A stretch of 64,000 nucleotides of DNA from assembly GCF_036172515.1 (NCBI RefSeq), contig NZ_JAXKVW010000007.1, forward strand, positions 49,516 to 113,515, read 5' to 3'. Numbering within the stretch: the first letter of the stretch is position 1; each line of letters starts with the position of its first letter. The stretch is from Flexistipes sp. GTDB taxonomy: Bacteria > Chrysiogenota > Deferribacteres > Deferribacterales > Flexistipitaceae. Position numbers and translations under genes: made by a program. Of this stretch, positions 40,872 through 50,353 are shown piece after piece. The notes under the pieces are model-generated. The model saw only the letters and a program-made list of their open reading frames with translations. It was not told the origin of the DNA and did not search any database.

Positions 40872-41123
40872 AGGTTGAGTTTAAGAAAGTTGCGTACGCG
40901 GTTAATACCTCAACTACCTTAAGTACATCAAATACCTCTAAAACCTTCCCTTCGTCCGTTACGCATCATCCATTACAATTTAATATTGCTATTGACATTA
41001 TGCTGAAATGCCTTAAATTTTTACTTCTAAAAAAGGCCTTGCACTATTATATTAGTTATGATAAATCACCAAAGCTGAGTGGGTGATCCCACTCATTTTT
41101 TTGCTTAATTTAGGCTGGTCGAT
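40872..41123 (+). promoter_or_regulatory. Leader region of the rimP-nusA-infB operon
   Basis: It contains short matches to the dispersed repeat (ccgttacgcatcatccattac at 40956-40976; gctgaaatg near 41002), a candidate promoter TTACTT with TATTAT 18 bases later (near 41020-41050), and the terminator hairpin described next. A promoter upstream of that hairpin would make it an attenuator for the operon. Confidence 0.4.
41075..41106 (+). terminator. Strong terminator hairpin 18 bases before rimP
   Basis: TGAGTGGG (41076-41083) pairs with CCCACTCA (41088-41095) around a four-base loop TGAT and is followed by TTTTTTTGCTT. It may end the lipoprotein transcript or act as an attenuator in the rimP leader. 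Confidence 0.85.
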
Positions 41124-41600
41124 ATGAATAAAACTCACAGACTTATTGAGGAGAAGGTCAAAGGCTTTGCACTCGAAGTATTGCCTGATATAGGGCTGGA
41201 GCTTTTTGATGTAACCTTCAGGAGAGAAAATACCGGTCTTGTTTTGAGAGTTACTATTGACGGTGAAGGGTTAGGCCTGCAAGAATGCAGTAAAGTTAGC
41301 GGTATCATATCGGAATGGCTGGACGAAAACGATATTGTAGGTTATGATAACTATAATCTTGAGGTTTCGACACCAGGCCTTGACAGACCCCTTAGGAATA
41401 TCAATGATTTTGTCAGATTCAGAGGGCGTTACTGTAAAGTAGTCTTAAAAGATGCTAAAGAGGCCGGAAGGAAAACGTTGAAAGGCTATATAAACAATGT
41501 TGAAGACAGGACGGTGACGATATTTATGAAAAGCAGTAAAAAATATTTTCACATAGATTATGACAATATAAAGAAAGCCAATTTAGAAGTGGAGTTTTAG
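41124..41600 (+). CDS. rimP: Ribosome maturation factor RimP
   Basis: 158 residues, needed for 30S subunit assembly. The N-terminal domain (EKVKGFALEVLPDIGLELFDVTFRRENTG) and the YNLEVSTPGLDRPLRN motif are diagnostic, followed by the SH3-like C-terminal domain. The ATG at 41124 has no clear Shine-Dalgarno sequence. It heads the classic rimP-nusA-ylxR-infB-ylxP-rbfA-truB-rpsO-pnp series. Confidence 0.95.
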   Translation: MNKTHRLIEEKVKGFALEVLPDIGLELFDVTFRRENTGLVLRVTIDGEGLGLQECSKVSGIISEWLDENDIVGYDNYNLEVSTPGLDRPLRNINDFVRFRGRYCKVVLKDAKEAGRKTLKGYINNVEDRTVTIFMKSSKKYFHIDYDNIKKANLEVEF

Positions 41601-41608
41601 GAGGAAAG

Positions 41609-42967
41609 ATGAGCAGAGAACTTGCCAAGGTGGCTGATGAGCTTGGTAGAGAGAAGGGATTAAGCCGGGATGATTTGAAAAATGCGCTTACTGAATCTAT
41701 TGTAGCAGCTGCCGCTAAACGGATAGGCAAATACGGCGAACCGGAAGTTAGTGTAGATCTGGATAGGGGTGAAATCAAAATACATATTCCGAAAGAGGTC
41801 GTGGAAGAAGTTGACAGTAAATGGCATGATATACACATTGATGATGCTGTGAAATATAAAGATGATCCTCAGCTTGGGGATATCATATATATTCCGGTAA
41901 CATTGGAAGATTTGGGAAGACAGGCTGCTCTTGTTGCAAAGCAGAAGCTTATGGAAAAAATCAGGGAAGCAGAGAAAAATATAATTTATCAGGATTTTCA
42001 AAATAAGATCGGTGATGTTGTTACGGGAACCGTTCTTAAAACGGAAAGGGACAACATTGTAGTCAACATAGGCAAAACGGAAGCACTTCTGCCTAAACGT
42101 GAGAAGATACCGGGGGATTTTTATAACAGAGGTGACTATATAAGAGCTGTACTCCTTGAAATCAGGGTCTACAGAGGGTGGCCGCAGTTGATATTGTCCA
42201 GAACACATCCGGATTTTCTTAAGAAGCTGTTCGAAGTTGAAATTCCTGAGGTTTTCGAAGGTATAATTGAAGTTAAAGGGTGTGCCAGAGAGCCCGGTGA
42301 CAGGGCAAAAGTTTCTGTGTATACGCTGAACAGCAATATAGACCCTGTTGGGGCATGCATAGGTCTTAAAGGTGTCAGGATTAATTCCATAAGCAATGAA
42401 CTCAGAGGCGAAAAAATAGATGTTATAGAATGGTCACCGGACCCGGTAAGGTATGTATGTAATGCAATTTCTCCTTCACAGGTTTTGCTTACCAATATTT
42501 TCGAGGATGAGGAAACTATTGAGGTTGTTGTACCGGATGACCAGCTTTCGCTGGCTATCGGCAAAAGAGGGCAGAATGTGCGCCTTGCCGCTATGCTTAC
42601 CGGCTGGAGGCTGGATGTACTTAAAGAAAGCGAATATAATGTTATCCGAAAAGAGCGTATGGAGGAGCAGGAGCAGGAATTTAAAGAATTTTATGAGCTG
42701 TATAATCTTGAAAATATAGATATCCTGGACGATACGATGATTACAAAACTTATTGAAGCCGGGATTGATGATGTGGAGAAACTTTCTACTTCGAGTGTTG
42801 ACGAAATAAGCTTAGCTCTCAGCATTGATGAGGCCCAGGCCATTGAAATCCTTAATGAAGCGATAGATTATCTTACTTCGAAACTTGAAGAGCTGGACTC
42901 TGAACAGGAATCGGAAACGGGTGAAGATTCAGGAATGGAAGTAGAAACAGAGGAAGAGGAAGAGTAA
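41609..42967 (+). CDS. nusA: Transcription termination/antitermination factor NusA
   Basis: 452 residues. An N-terminal RNA-polymerase-binding domain is followed by S1 (about 135-200, GDVVTGTVLKTERDNIVVNIGKTEALLPKRE) and KH1/KH2 with GACIGLKGVRINSI and LAIGKRGQNVRLAA. A helical segment and an acidic tail (SEQESETGEDSGMEVETEEEEE region) close it. It modulates pausing, termination and antitermination, and so could act on terminator-like leaders in this operon. ATG 41609 follows TAGGAGGAAAG. Confidence 0.97.
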   Translation: MSRELAKVADELGREKGLSRDDLKNALTESIVAAAAKRIGKYGEPEVSVDLDRGEIKIHIPKEVVEEVDSKWHDIHIDDAVKYKDDPQLGDIIYIPVTLEDLGRQAALVAKQKLMEKIREAEKNIIYQDFQNKIGDVVTGTVLKTERDNIVVNIGKTEALLPKREKIPGDFYNRGDYIRAVLLEIRVYRGWPQLILSRTHPDFLKKLFEVEIPEVFEGIIEVKGCAREPGDRAKVSVYTLNSNIDPVGACIGLKGVRINSISNELRGEKIDVIEWSPDPVRYVCNAISPSQVLLTNIFEDEETIEVVVPDDQLSLAIGKRGQNVRLAAMLTGWRLDVLKESEYNVIRKERMEEQEQEFKEFYELYNLENIDILDDTMITKLIEAGIDDVEKLSTSSVDEISLALSIDEAQAIEILNEAIDYLTSKLEELDSEQESETGEDSGMEVETEEEEE

Positions 42968-42971
42968 AGGT

Positions 42972-43547
42972 TTGAAAGAAAACAGATGCGCTGCATGTGG
43001 AGTAAAAAAATTAAACAGAGAGCTGCTGAAGTTTGTATCATTATCCACAGGTGAGTTTGCATTGGATTTTAAACAGACGATGCCTTTAAAAGGGGTTTAT
43101 GTCTGTGCTGAGAAAAAATGTATAAAAGAAGCTGCGGACAAAAAGTTGTTTAATAAGGCTTTTGGCTTTGATGTTGATACAGGTTCTTCTGATGCAGTTT
43201 TGAAGCATGTTGAAGATGTTTATGAAAGGTATGTTTATTCGCTTTTGAGAAACGGAAGAGGCGGCGGAAAAGTGGTCAGCAGTGCGATGTTGAAAGATGT
43301 AAATGTCATATCACGTGCCAAATATTCCCTTATAAGCGGGGATGTTGGGGACGATAATAAATCAAAGATTTTGCACTTGTGCGGCAAATATAATATAGAA
43401 TATTGTTTTTTTAAAACAAAAAATGATTATTATAAAAATGTTGAAGGTAAGTACAGGGCAGCTTATTTTGTTCTGGAAAATTCACTTGCGGAAAAAATAA
43501 AAAATACTGTCGACACATTAAGACAGATAAATAACGGGTCAGCTTAA
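42972..43547 (+). CDS. YlxR (DUF448) plus L7Ae-like RNA-binding protein
   Basis: 191 residues. The N-terminal YlxR part has RCAACGVKKLNRELLKFV and a CAEKKCIKEA element. The C-terminal half (about residues 90-185) resembles the ribosomal L7Ae fold (VISRAKYSLISGDVGDDNKSKILHLCGKYNIEYCFFKTKN). The start is TTG 42972, forced by the position of the N-terminal CxxC, with a weak ribosome site. YlxR/RnpM binds RNase P RNA in some Gram-positives, and this two-domain form is common in Gram-negatives. It lies between nusA and infB as usual. Confidence 0.85.
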   Translation: MKENRCAACGVKKLNRELLKFVSLSTGEFALDFKQTMPLKGVYVCAEKKCIKEAADKKLFNKAFGFDVDTGSSDAVLKHVEDVYERYVYSLLRNGRGGGKVVSSAMLKDVNVISRAKYSLISGDVGDDNKSKILHLCGKYNIEYCFFKTKNDYYKNVEGKYRAAYFVLENSLAEKIKNTVDTLRQINNGSA

Positions 43548-43560
43548 GAGGTGTTTTTTT

Positions 43561-46347
43561 ATGGATAAGTATAAATTAGCAGAGGTAGTAAAAAAATCAG
43601 ATTTGACATTAAAAGAGGCTATTGAGAAGCTCAAGGATTCAGGTGTTGATGTTAATGATGAATCTGATGAAATAGATATAAATTCAGTTAAAACTCTTGG
43701 TGTAGACCCTAAACTGCTGAGTGTTGATAAAAGGCAGCAGATGCTTAAAAAGGCTCTGGAAAGACATAAGAGACACCCAAGGCCTAAAGAAGTTGTTGTT
43801 AAAGAAAACGGAGAACCTCAAAAAAAGACCAAGATCTCCAAAGAGGAGTTGCTGAAAAAGAAAAAAGAACTGGAAAAGAATCTGAAAAAGGTTGATGAGG
43901 AACGTTCTCAGGCACAAAAGCCGCAAAAGACCAAGGCTGAGAAAACCGAATCTGAAAGAGCAGCAGAAAAGAAAACTGCTCCAGAGAGCACTAAAAGAAC
44001 AACGGCTAAAAAAGTTACAAAAACAGATGAAGATAAAAAGAAAACTGCTCCGGTAACTAAGAGTACCGGTGAAAGCAGTAAGCAGCAGGTGCAGTCAGCA
44101 AAGACCAAAAAAGAAGAAGTTATAAAAGAAACTCAAAAACCTGATGCCGGCCTGGCACCTGATTTTTACAGTGAAGAAAATATAGCAAAACGTAAGAAGA
44201 AAGAAGAGGACGATCTGTTGGCTGAAAAAGAGAAGGAAGGTAAAAAAGCCAAGGGAAAGAAGGGCGTTAAAAAAGATAAAAATATTCAGAGAGATATCTG
44301 GGAAGGTATAGAAGAGCTTGAGCTGGAAGAGGAGATTGAAGAAGAACTGGAGTCCAAAGAAACAGAGGCACCGGAAACAGCAGAGCAGGAAGTTGTAAAA
44401 GAAGAGGCCCCAGCTGAACCTGAAGAGAAAAAAGAGGAAAAAGTAAAAGAAGAAAAAACAAAACCCAAAGATAAGAAGAAAGGCAAGCCGCAGGCACAGA
44501 AGAAAGGCAAAGAGAAAAAGGCTGAGCAGCCAAAACCCCAGAAACCCGTTAAGCCGGGAAAAATTCAGATTGGAGAATCTGTGACAGTGAGTGAATTTGC
44601 CGGCATGATCGGTATTAAAGCTACAGAACTTATTAAAAAGCTTATGATGATGGGGGTTATGGCAACAGTTAATCAGCATATTGACGCGGAAACTGCCCAG
44701 CTTCTGGGAGCTGAGTATGATATTGAAGTGGAAATAAAAACGGTTAAAGAAGATGATCTTCTGCCTCAGGTGGAGGATGATCCTGAAAAGATGCAGCATA
44801 GACCGCCCATTGTTACAGTTATGGGGCATGTTGATCACGGTAAAACATCGCTTTTGGATGCGATCAGGGAAACTAAAGTTGCTGATGCTGAAGCAGGCGG
44901 TATTACTCAGCATATAGGCGCGTATGAAGTAGACCACGAAAAGGGAAAGGTGGTTTTTCTGGATACCCCTGGTCACGAAGCATTTTCCGGCCTTAGGGCA
45001 AGGGGTGCTAATGTCACCGATATCGTCATTCTTATAGTTGCAGCTGACGATGGTGTGATGCCCCAGACGAAAGAGGCTATTGATCATGCCAAAGCTGCTG
45101 GAGTCAGAATGGTTGTGGCTATCAATAAGGTTGATAAACCAAATGCTAATGTTGAGAAGGTTAAAACTCAACTTGCCGAATACAATATTATCCCTGAAGA
45201 ATGGGGTGGTGAATATCAGTTTGAAGAAATTTCAGCCAAAAATCATGTGGGTATAGATGACTTGCTTGACCGCGTACTCCTTGAGTCTGAAATGCTGGAG
45301 CTTAAGGCAGATCCCGATCGTCCTGCAGAAGGGATTGTTATAGAGTCTCAGCTTGATAAGCAGAAAGGACCTGTAGGCACTATTTTGGTGAAAAAGGGTA
45401 CATTGAAAGTAGGTGACGCTTTCGTTGTGGGTGACCATCAGGGTAAAGTAAGAGCTATGTTCAATTACGCCGGAAAACCTATTAAGGAAGCCGGACCTTC
45501 GATTCCTGTTGAAATAATGGGATTCAGTGAAGTGCCTGAATCCGGTGATTCTTTTATAGTGACACAGGATGAAAAGACAGCCAAACAGGTTGCTTCCATG
45601 AGACATGATAAGAAAAAAGAGAAAGAACTTGCCGAAAGATCTAAAGTAAGCCTAAATGATCTTTTTGACCGTATAAAAGAAGGAGAAATCTCCGAGCTTA
45701 ATATTGTTATAAAAGCCGATGTTCAGGGCTCTCTTGAGGCACTCAAGAATTCTCTGCTCAAGCTTTCCAATCCGGAAGTAAAATTAAACATCATTCACGG
45801 CGGTGTGGGCGGAATTAACGAGTCCGATATCCTGCTCGCTTCTGCTTCCAATGCGATAGTGATCGGTTTTAATGTCAGACCGGATTCCAAAGCTAAAACC
45901 ACCGCTGAAAAAGAGGATGTTGAAATAAACCTTTACTCCGTGATTTACGAAGCCATCGAAAGTGTTGAAAAAGCCATCGAGGGTATGCTTACACCCGAGA
46001 CAAAAGAAAATGTGATCGGCAGGGTAGAGGTGAGACAGGTTTTCTCTGTGCCTAAAGCCGGTAAGATTGCAGGCTCTTATGTTCTCGAAGGCAAAGTTGT
46101 AAGAAATGCTCATGCCCGTGTTGTCAGAGATAACGTGGTTGTTTATGACGGTGCTATAGATTCTCTGAAACGGTTTCAGAATGATGCCAAGGAAGTTACT
46201 TCAGGTTATGAATGTGGTATCGGCATAGCTAAATTCAATGATATAAAAGAGGGAGATATCCTGGAAATATATGAATTTAAAGAAGAAAAGCGTACTATTG
46301 AAGATGTGCAAAAAGAGCATCAGAAAGAAAAGGCGGATAATGAATGA
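43561..46347 (+). CDS. infB: Translation initiation factor IF-2
   Basis: 928 residues. It places initiator tRNA on the ribosome with GTP. The N-terminal IF2N domain is followed by a long Lys/Glu/Ala-rich linker (about 80-330) and a second IF2N-like segment (ESVTVSEFAGMIGIKATELIKKLMMMG). G1 GHVDHGKT is at 422-429, followed by DTPGHEAF, NKVDKP and SAKNHVGIDDLL, then the beta-barrel and the C-terminal fMet-tRNA domain. The linker is low complexity. ATG 43561 follows AGAGGTG. It overlaps the DUF503 gene by 4 bases. Confidence 0.97.
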   Translation: MDKYKLAEVVKKSDLTLKEAIEKLKDSGVDVNDESDEIDINSVKTLGVDPKLLSVDKRQQMLKKALERHKRHPRPKEVVVKENGEPQKKTKISKEELLKKKKELEKNLKKVDEERSQAQKPQKTKAEKTESERAAEKKTAPESTKRTTAKKVTKTDEDKKKTAPVTKSTGESSKQQVQSAKTKKEEVIKETQKPDAGLAPDFYSEENIAKRKKKEEDDLLAEKEKEGKKAKGKKGVKKDKNIQRDIWEGIEELELEEEIEEELESKETEAPETAEQEVVKEEAPAEPEEKKEEKVKEEKTKPKDKKKGKPQAQKKGKEKKAEQPKPQKPVKPGKIQIGESVTVSEFAGMIGIKATELIKKLMMMGVMATVNQHIDAETAQLLGAEYDIEVEIKTVKEDDLLPQVEDDPEKMQHRPPIVTVMGHVDHGKTSLLDAIRETKVADAEAGGITQHIGAYEVDHEKGKVVFLDTPGHEAFSGLRARGANVTDIVILIVAADDGVMPQTKEAIDHAKAAGVRMVVAINKVDKPNANVEKVKTQLAEYNIIPEEWGGEYQFEEISAKNHVGIDDLLDRVLLESEMLELKADPDRPAEGIVIESQLDKQKGPVGTILVKKGTLKVGDAFVVGDHQGKVRAMFNYAGKPIKEAGPSIPVEIMGFSEVPESGDSFIVTQDEKTAKQVASMRHDKKKEKELAERSKVSLNDLFDRIKEGEISELNIVIKADVQGSLEALKNSLLKLSNPEVKLNIIHGGVGGINESDILLASASNAIVIGFNVRPDSKAKTTAEKEDVEINLYSVIYEAIESVEKAIEGMLTPETKENVIGRVEVRQVFSVPKAGKIAGSYVLEGKVVRNAHARVVRDNVVVYDGAIDSLKRFQNDAKEVTSGYECGIGIAKFNDIKEGDILEIYEFKEEKRTIEDVQKEHQKEKADNE

Positions 46348-46625
46348 CGATAGGCTCTGTTGTCTTTGAGCTTGATATTGACAGCGCTTTTTCCCTTAAA
46401 GAAAAAAGAAGGGTTTTAAACAGCTTGAAAACCCGTCTTAAAAATAAATTTAATGTAGCGGTTGCAGAAGTGGGAGAAAAGGATGTCTGGAACAGGGCTG
46501 ATCTGGCAATTGTTACCCTTGCTGACGACAGATCCTTTCTGGATTCACAACTTCAGCAAATTATCAATTTTGTGGATATGTTTCACGAGGTTGTAATTAT
46601 GCATATAAATCAGGAGATTTTTTGA
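46344..46625 (+). CDS. DUF503 (YlxP-like) protein
   Basis: 93 residues, matching the YlxP/DUF503 family: an opening VFELDIDSAFSLKEKRRVLNSLKTRLKNKFNVAVAEVG and later ADLAIVTLADD. Its normal place between infB and rbfA supports the assignment. It is probably involved in ribosome assembly or translation, but the role is not established. It overlaps infB by 4 bases, and its stop overlaps the rbfA start by 1 base. Confidence 0.9.
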   Translation: MTIGSVVFELDIDSAFSLKEKRRVLNSLKTRLKNKFNVAVAEVGEKDVWNRADLAIVTLADDRSFLDSQLQQIINFVDMFHEVVIMHINQEIF

Positions 46626-46987
46626 TGCAGAAAGGCGGATACAGAGACAGAAGAGTGGCCGAACTTCTCAGACAGGAGATTTCGAAGATGGCGGAATTTT
46701 CCATAAAAGACCCTCGGGTAAAAGGTGCGGTTATCGTTAAAGTTAATGTCACAAAGGATTTGAGCCTTGCCAGAGTATATGTGCGCAGTATGTTTGAGGA
46801 TAACCTGGATGAGGTTTTGGAAGGATTTAAAAGCTCTACAGGTTTTATTATAAGTCAGTTGAATAAAAAGATAAGAATACGCAAGATACCGGATCTGGAA
46901 TTTATTAAAGATGACACCATTGAAGTGGCAAGCAGAATAGAAGAGCTTATTGAGGAAATTCACAAATCAGATGAACGTAATAATTAA
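46625..46987 (+). CDS. rbfA: Ribosome-binding factor A
   Basis: 120 residues. KH-fold factor for 30S maturation and cold adaptation. Motifs are YRDRRVAELLRQEISKMAEFSIKDPRVKG and VSLARVYVR-like DLSLARVYVR, with the late IRKIPDLEFIKDDTI. The start is ATG 46625, overlapping the DUF503 stop (TGATG), with AGGAG about 10 bases upstream. The 3' end overlaps truB by 17 bases. Confidence 0.95.
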   Translation: MQKGGYRDRRVAELLRQEISKMAEFSIKDPRVKGAVIVKVNVTKDLSLARVYVRSMFEDNLDEVLEGFKSSTGFIISQLNKKIRIRKIPDLEFIKDDTIEVASRIEELIEEIHKSDERNN

Positions 46988-47870
46988 CGTTTACAAACCT
47001 TCCGGAGTATCTTCATTTCAGACGGTCAATAAGGTAAAAAAACTGCTTGGTGCCGATAAATGCGGGCACACAGGAACTCTTGACCCTTTGGCCGAGGGTG
47101 TACTGCCCGTTTGCGTAAATCAGGCAACAAAGTTTGCCGATTATATTATGGATTCTGAAAAAGAATATGTGGCCGAATTATGTTTCGGTAAAAAGACAGA
47201 CACAATGGATAAAACCGGGAGCATTTTGGAGGAAAGACCACACTGTAAAATTGATGAAGAGAAATTCCGGAAATTGCTGGAAAATTTTACCGGTGATGTG
47301 AATTTAAAGGTTCCATCATATTCTGCAGTTAAGCTTAACGGGGAAAGGGCATATAAGCTTGCCAGAAAAGGTGAAATAGAGGACGCAGGATACAGAACTT
47401 CGAAGATAAAAGAAATGGAACTGCTGAGTTTTGAATTTCCCGTTGCGGTTTTACGTATCAGATGCAATAAGGGTACATACATAAGAAGCTTAGTAGACAG
47501 ATTAGGCGATGAAAGCGGATGTCTGGCATATATGAGCGGACTTGTGAGATCATCCAACGGCAGTTTTCATATGAAAGACTCTTTTTCGCCTGGAGAAATC
47601 GAAAAATGTATCGAAAACGGCGATTATTCGTTTATGAAGAATGTGAATGATATTTTAAACTGGCCTGTTGCAGTTGTGAAGGATGAAGCTGTTGACGCTT
47701 TGATGAACGGGAATGCTCCTGATAAACAGGGGTATTTAAAGCTTCCTTTAGAGCAGGGAGATAACTTTTTTATACAAAATTTAAAAGGCGAAATACTGGC
47801 CTTTGGCAGGAAGATGAAAAGAAGCAGAAAACCGATTAAAGTTGTTAAGGTGTTCAAAAATAAACTTTAA
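46971..47870 (+). CDS. truB: tRNA pseudouridine(55) synthase TruB
   Basis: 299 residues, modifying U55 in the T-loop of tRNA. The N-terminal INVYKPSGVSSFQTVNKVKK, the catalytic aspartate motif GHTGTLDPLAEGVLPVC (Asp near residue 39) and RCNKGTYIRSLVDRLG are diagnostic. ATG 46971 lies inside the end of rbfA. It is followed by a short AT-rich gap before rpsO. Confidence 0.96.
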   Translation: MNVIINVYKPSGVSSFQTVNKVKKLLGADKCGHTGTLDPLAEGVLPVCVNQATKFADYIMDSEKEYVAELCFGKKTDTMDKTGSILEERPHCKIDEEKFRKLLENFTGDVNLKVPSYSAVKLNGERAYKLARKGEIEDAGYRTSKIKEMELLSFEFPVAVLRIRCNKGTYIRSLVDRLGDESGCLAYMSGLVRSSNGSFHMKDSFSPGEIEKCIENGDYSFMKNVNDILNWPVAVVKDEAVDALMNGNAPDKQGYLKLPLEQGDNFFIQNLKGEILAFGRKMKRSRKPIKVVKVFKNKL

Positions 47871-47892
47871 TTCGAATATTTTGATAAAATTA

Positions 47893-47921
47893 TTGTAAAA
47901 TAAATTTTTTTTTGATAGAAT
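47893..47921 (+). promoter_or_regulatory. Candidate promoter of rpsO-pnp
   Basis: TTGTAA (47893-47898), a 17-base spacer and TAGAAT (47916-47921) in the 76-base gap before rpsO. This is a moderate match only. Confidence 0.35.
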
Positions 47922-47946
47922 TTTCGTTTTTACAAGGAGGTGTAAA

Positions 47947-48216
47947 ATGGCTTTAGCAAAAGAAGAAAAGCAGGAGATTATGGAGAAATTTAAGGTGCAT
48001 GACAATGACACAGGTTCTCCGGAAGTTCAGGTGGCACTTTTAACCAATAGAATAAAAGACCTTACTGAACATTTTAAAACTCACCCGCAGGATTATCATT
48101 CAAGAAAAGGCCTGTTGATATTAGTCAGCAAAAGAAGAAAGCTGCTGGATTATCTTAAAAAGAAAAATTACAACAGGTACAAAAAATTGATAAGCAATCT
48201 GGGAATAAGGAAGTAA
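47947..48216 (+). CDS. rpsO: 30S ribosomal protein S15
   Basis: 89 residues, the standard length. It binds the central domain of 16S rRNA and organises the platform. Motifs are [53 protein letters not shown] strong AAGGAGGTG lies 5 bases before ATG 47947. One base separates its stop from pnp. Confidence 0.98.
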   Translation: MALAKEEKQEIMEKFKVHDNDTGSPEVQVALLTNRIKDLTEHFKTHPQDYHSRKGLLILVSKRRKLLDYLKKKNYNRYKKLISNLGIRK

Positions 48217-48217
48217 T

Positions 48218-50317
48218 ATGGAAAACAAAGAGAAGATTTACGAAATCGTGCTCGGGGAAAACTCCGAGCCGATTTATCTGAAGACGGGCTGGAAAGCCAA
48301 ACAGGCTAATGCCAGCATTTGGGCGCAGCATGGTGATACTATTGCGCTGGTTACCGCCACGTGCAGCAATAAAGCACCTGAGGGGATAGATTTTTTCCCC
48401 CTTACAGTGAATTATTTCGAAAAATTCTACGCAGTGGGCAAAATACCGGGAGGTTTTTTTAAGAGAGAAGCTAAACCTTCTGACAGGGAAACCTTAATAT
48501 CAAGGTTGATTGACCGCCCTTTAAGGCCTCTTTTTCCTGACGGTTTCAGAAATGAAACCCAGATTGTGGCTATGGTGGTTTCAAGTGATCAGGTTTGCTC
48601 AAGTGATATTCTGGCACTCAATGCTGCCAGTGCTTCACTGATGATTTCCGATATACCTTTTAACGGGCCTGTCGGTGCCGTGCGTGTGGGAAGAATAGAC
48701 GGTGAGCTTGTGTTGAATCCTAATGCAGGAAAACTTGATGAGCTTGAAATGAATATAACTGTTGCCGGTACGGAAGATGCTATTGTAATGGTCGAGGCCG
48801 GAATGGACATAGTTTCTGAAGATGAAGTTATTGATGCTCTGGAGTTCGGTCATGAAGGAATCAAAAAAATAATAGCCGTTCAGAAACAGATGAGAGATGA
48901 GTTGGGCGGGGAAAAAATCAGTTTCAGTGATTTCTCCACTCCGGAAGATTTGGTGGAGAAGGTTAATTCCGAAATAGGGGATAAACTGAAAAAAGCTGTA
49001 ATGATTCCCGGAAAACAGGAAAAATACGATGCTATTGACGAAATAAAAGAGGAATATCTTGAAAAAGTCAAAGAGGAACTAGGTGAAGAGGAATTTGCTG
49101 ATAAATCCAAACTTTACAACGATGCTTTTTCTGCTGTGGAAAAAAATGTATTTAGGGAAGTTACACTCAATTCCGGGCAGAGAGTTGACGGCAGAAAATA
49201 CGATGAGATAAGACCGATTGATATTGAAACAGGCCTCCTTCCAAAAGCACACGGTTCGGCTCTTTTTACAAGAGGTGAAACACAGGCGCTTGTCACCACA
49301 ACTCTGGGAACGAAAATGGATTCTCAGATGGTGGATGATATTGAAGGAGAAACTTCAAAACGTTTTATGCTTCACTATAATTTTCCGCCTTACTGTGTGG
49401 GTGAAGTCGGTTTTATGAAACCTCCCGGCAGAAGGGAGATAGGTCATGGTGCACTTGCCGAGCGCGCTCTTCAGTATATTCTCCCCGATGAGGAGAGTTT
49501 TCCTTACACCATGCGCATTGTTTCGGATATTCTTGAATCGAACGGCTCATCTTCGATGGCATCGGTGTGCGGAGGAAGCCTTGCACTTATGGATGCCGGT
49601 GTGCCTGTTAAAGATGCCGTTGCAGGAATTGCTATGGGGCTTATCTATGAGAAGGGCAAATTTGCCGTTTTGACAGATATAATGGGTTTGGAAGATCATC
49701 TTGGAGATATGGATTTTAAGGTTACCGGAACTAAAGATGGTATTACAGCTTTACAAATGGATATAAAGATAGAGGGACTATCCCGCGATATCTTGAAAGA
49801 GGCTTTACAGCAGGCAAAAGAGGGCAGACTTTACATTCTCGATAAAATGAATGAACAGCTTCCTTCACCAAAAGAGCTGCCTGATAACGCTCCAAGATTT
49901 GAAAGAATCAATGTAAATCCTGAGAAGGTTGGGCTTATTATCGGACCTTCCGGGAAAACGATTAAAGGCATTATAGACGAGACCGGTGTAGCTATAGATA
50001 TACTTGACGGTGGTATCCTTAATATCTTTGCCACGGACAAGGAATCTATTGAGAATGCCAGAGAAAAGATTGAAGCTCTGGTGCAGGAGCTTGAAATTAA
50101 CAAGGTTTATACCGGTAAAGTTAAAAAGGTTATGGAATACGGCGCTTTCGTAGAACTTCTGCCTGGTGTGGAAGCACTTCTTCATGTGTCTCAATACAGT
50201 AAAGAACGGATTAAAAGTATTGCAGATTACCTGAAGGTGGGAGATGAAGTTAAGGTGAAATACCTGGGCAAAGACGAGCGGGGCAGACATAAAATAACCA
50301 GAAAAGATATGGAATGA
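48218..50317 (+). CDS. pnp: Polyribonucleotide nucleotidyltransferase (PNPase)
   Basis: 699 residues. Phosphorolytic 3'-5' exoribonuclease and degradosome component. Two RNase PH-like domains are present (first with FFPLTVNYFEKFYAVGKIPGGFFKREAKPS, second with RGETQALVTTTLGT and the catalytic GVPVKDAVAGIAMG). KH follows (ERINVNPEKVGLIIGPSGKTIKGI), then S1 (VYTGKVKKVMEYGAFVELLPGVEALLHVSQ). ATG 48218 follows AAGGAAG. A terminator lies 6 bases after the stop. Confidence 0.98.
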   Translation: MENKEKIYEIVLGENSEPIYLKTGWKAKQANASIWAQHGDTIALVTATCSNKAPEGIDFFPLTVNYFEKFYAVGKIPGGFFKREAKPSDRETLISRLIDRPLRPLFPDGFRNETQIVAMVVSSDQVCSSDILALNAASASLMISDIPFNGPVGAVRVGRIDGELVLNPNAGKLDELEMNITVAGTEDAIVMVEAGMDIVSEDEVIDALEFGHEGIKKIIAVQKQMRDELGGEKISFSDFSTPEDLVEKVNSEIGDKLKKAVMIPGKQEKYDAIDEIKEEYLEKVKEELGEEEFADKSKLYNDAFSAVEKNVFREVTLNSGQRVDGRKYDEIRPIDIETGLLPKAHGSALFTRGETQALVTTTLGTKMDSQMVDDIEGETSKRFMLHYNFPPYCVGEVGFMKPPGRREIGHGALAERALQYILPDEESFPYTMRIVSDILESNGSSSMASVCGGSLALMDAGVPVKDAVAGIAMGLIYEKGKFAVLTDIMGLEDHLGDMDFKVTGTKDGITALQMDIKIEGLSRDILKEALQQAKEGRLYILDKMNEQLPSPKELPDNAPRFERINVNPEKVGLIIGPSGKTIKGIIDETGVAIDILDGGILNIFATDKESIENAREKIEALVQELEINKVYTGKVKKVMEYGAFVELLPGVEALLHVSQYSKERIKSIADYLKVGDEVKVKYLGKDERGRHKITRKDME

Positions 50318-50322
50318 ATTTA

Positions 50323-50347
50323 AAGGTGTCTCAGGACACCTTTTTTT
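50323..50347 (+). terminator. Terminator after pnp, abutting dut
   Basis: AGGTGTC-TCAG-GACACCT followed by TTTTTTTCTT. The dut start codon at 50354 is only a few bases downstream. Confidence 0.9.
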
Positions 50348-50353
50348 CTTGGT

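Noticed and set aside
40850..41086. 78-codon plus-strand frame after the second LPP20-like gene
   Set aside because: Ser/Thr-rich translation of a repeat-like intergenic stretch that runs into the rimP leader terminator.
44095..45171. Long open frame on the minus strand opposite infB
   Set aside because: It is antisense to a well-conserved gene, has a hydrophobic low-complexity composition caused by the Lys/Glu-rich linker, and has no ribosome site.
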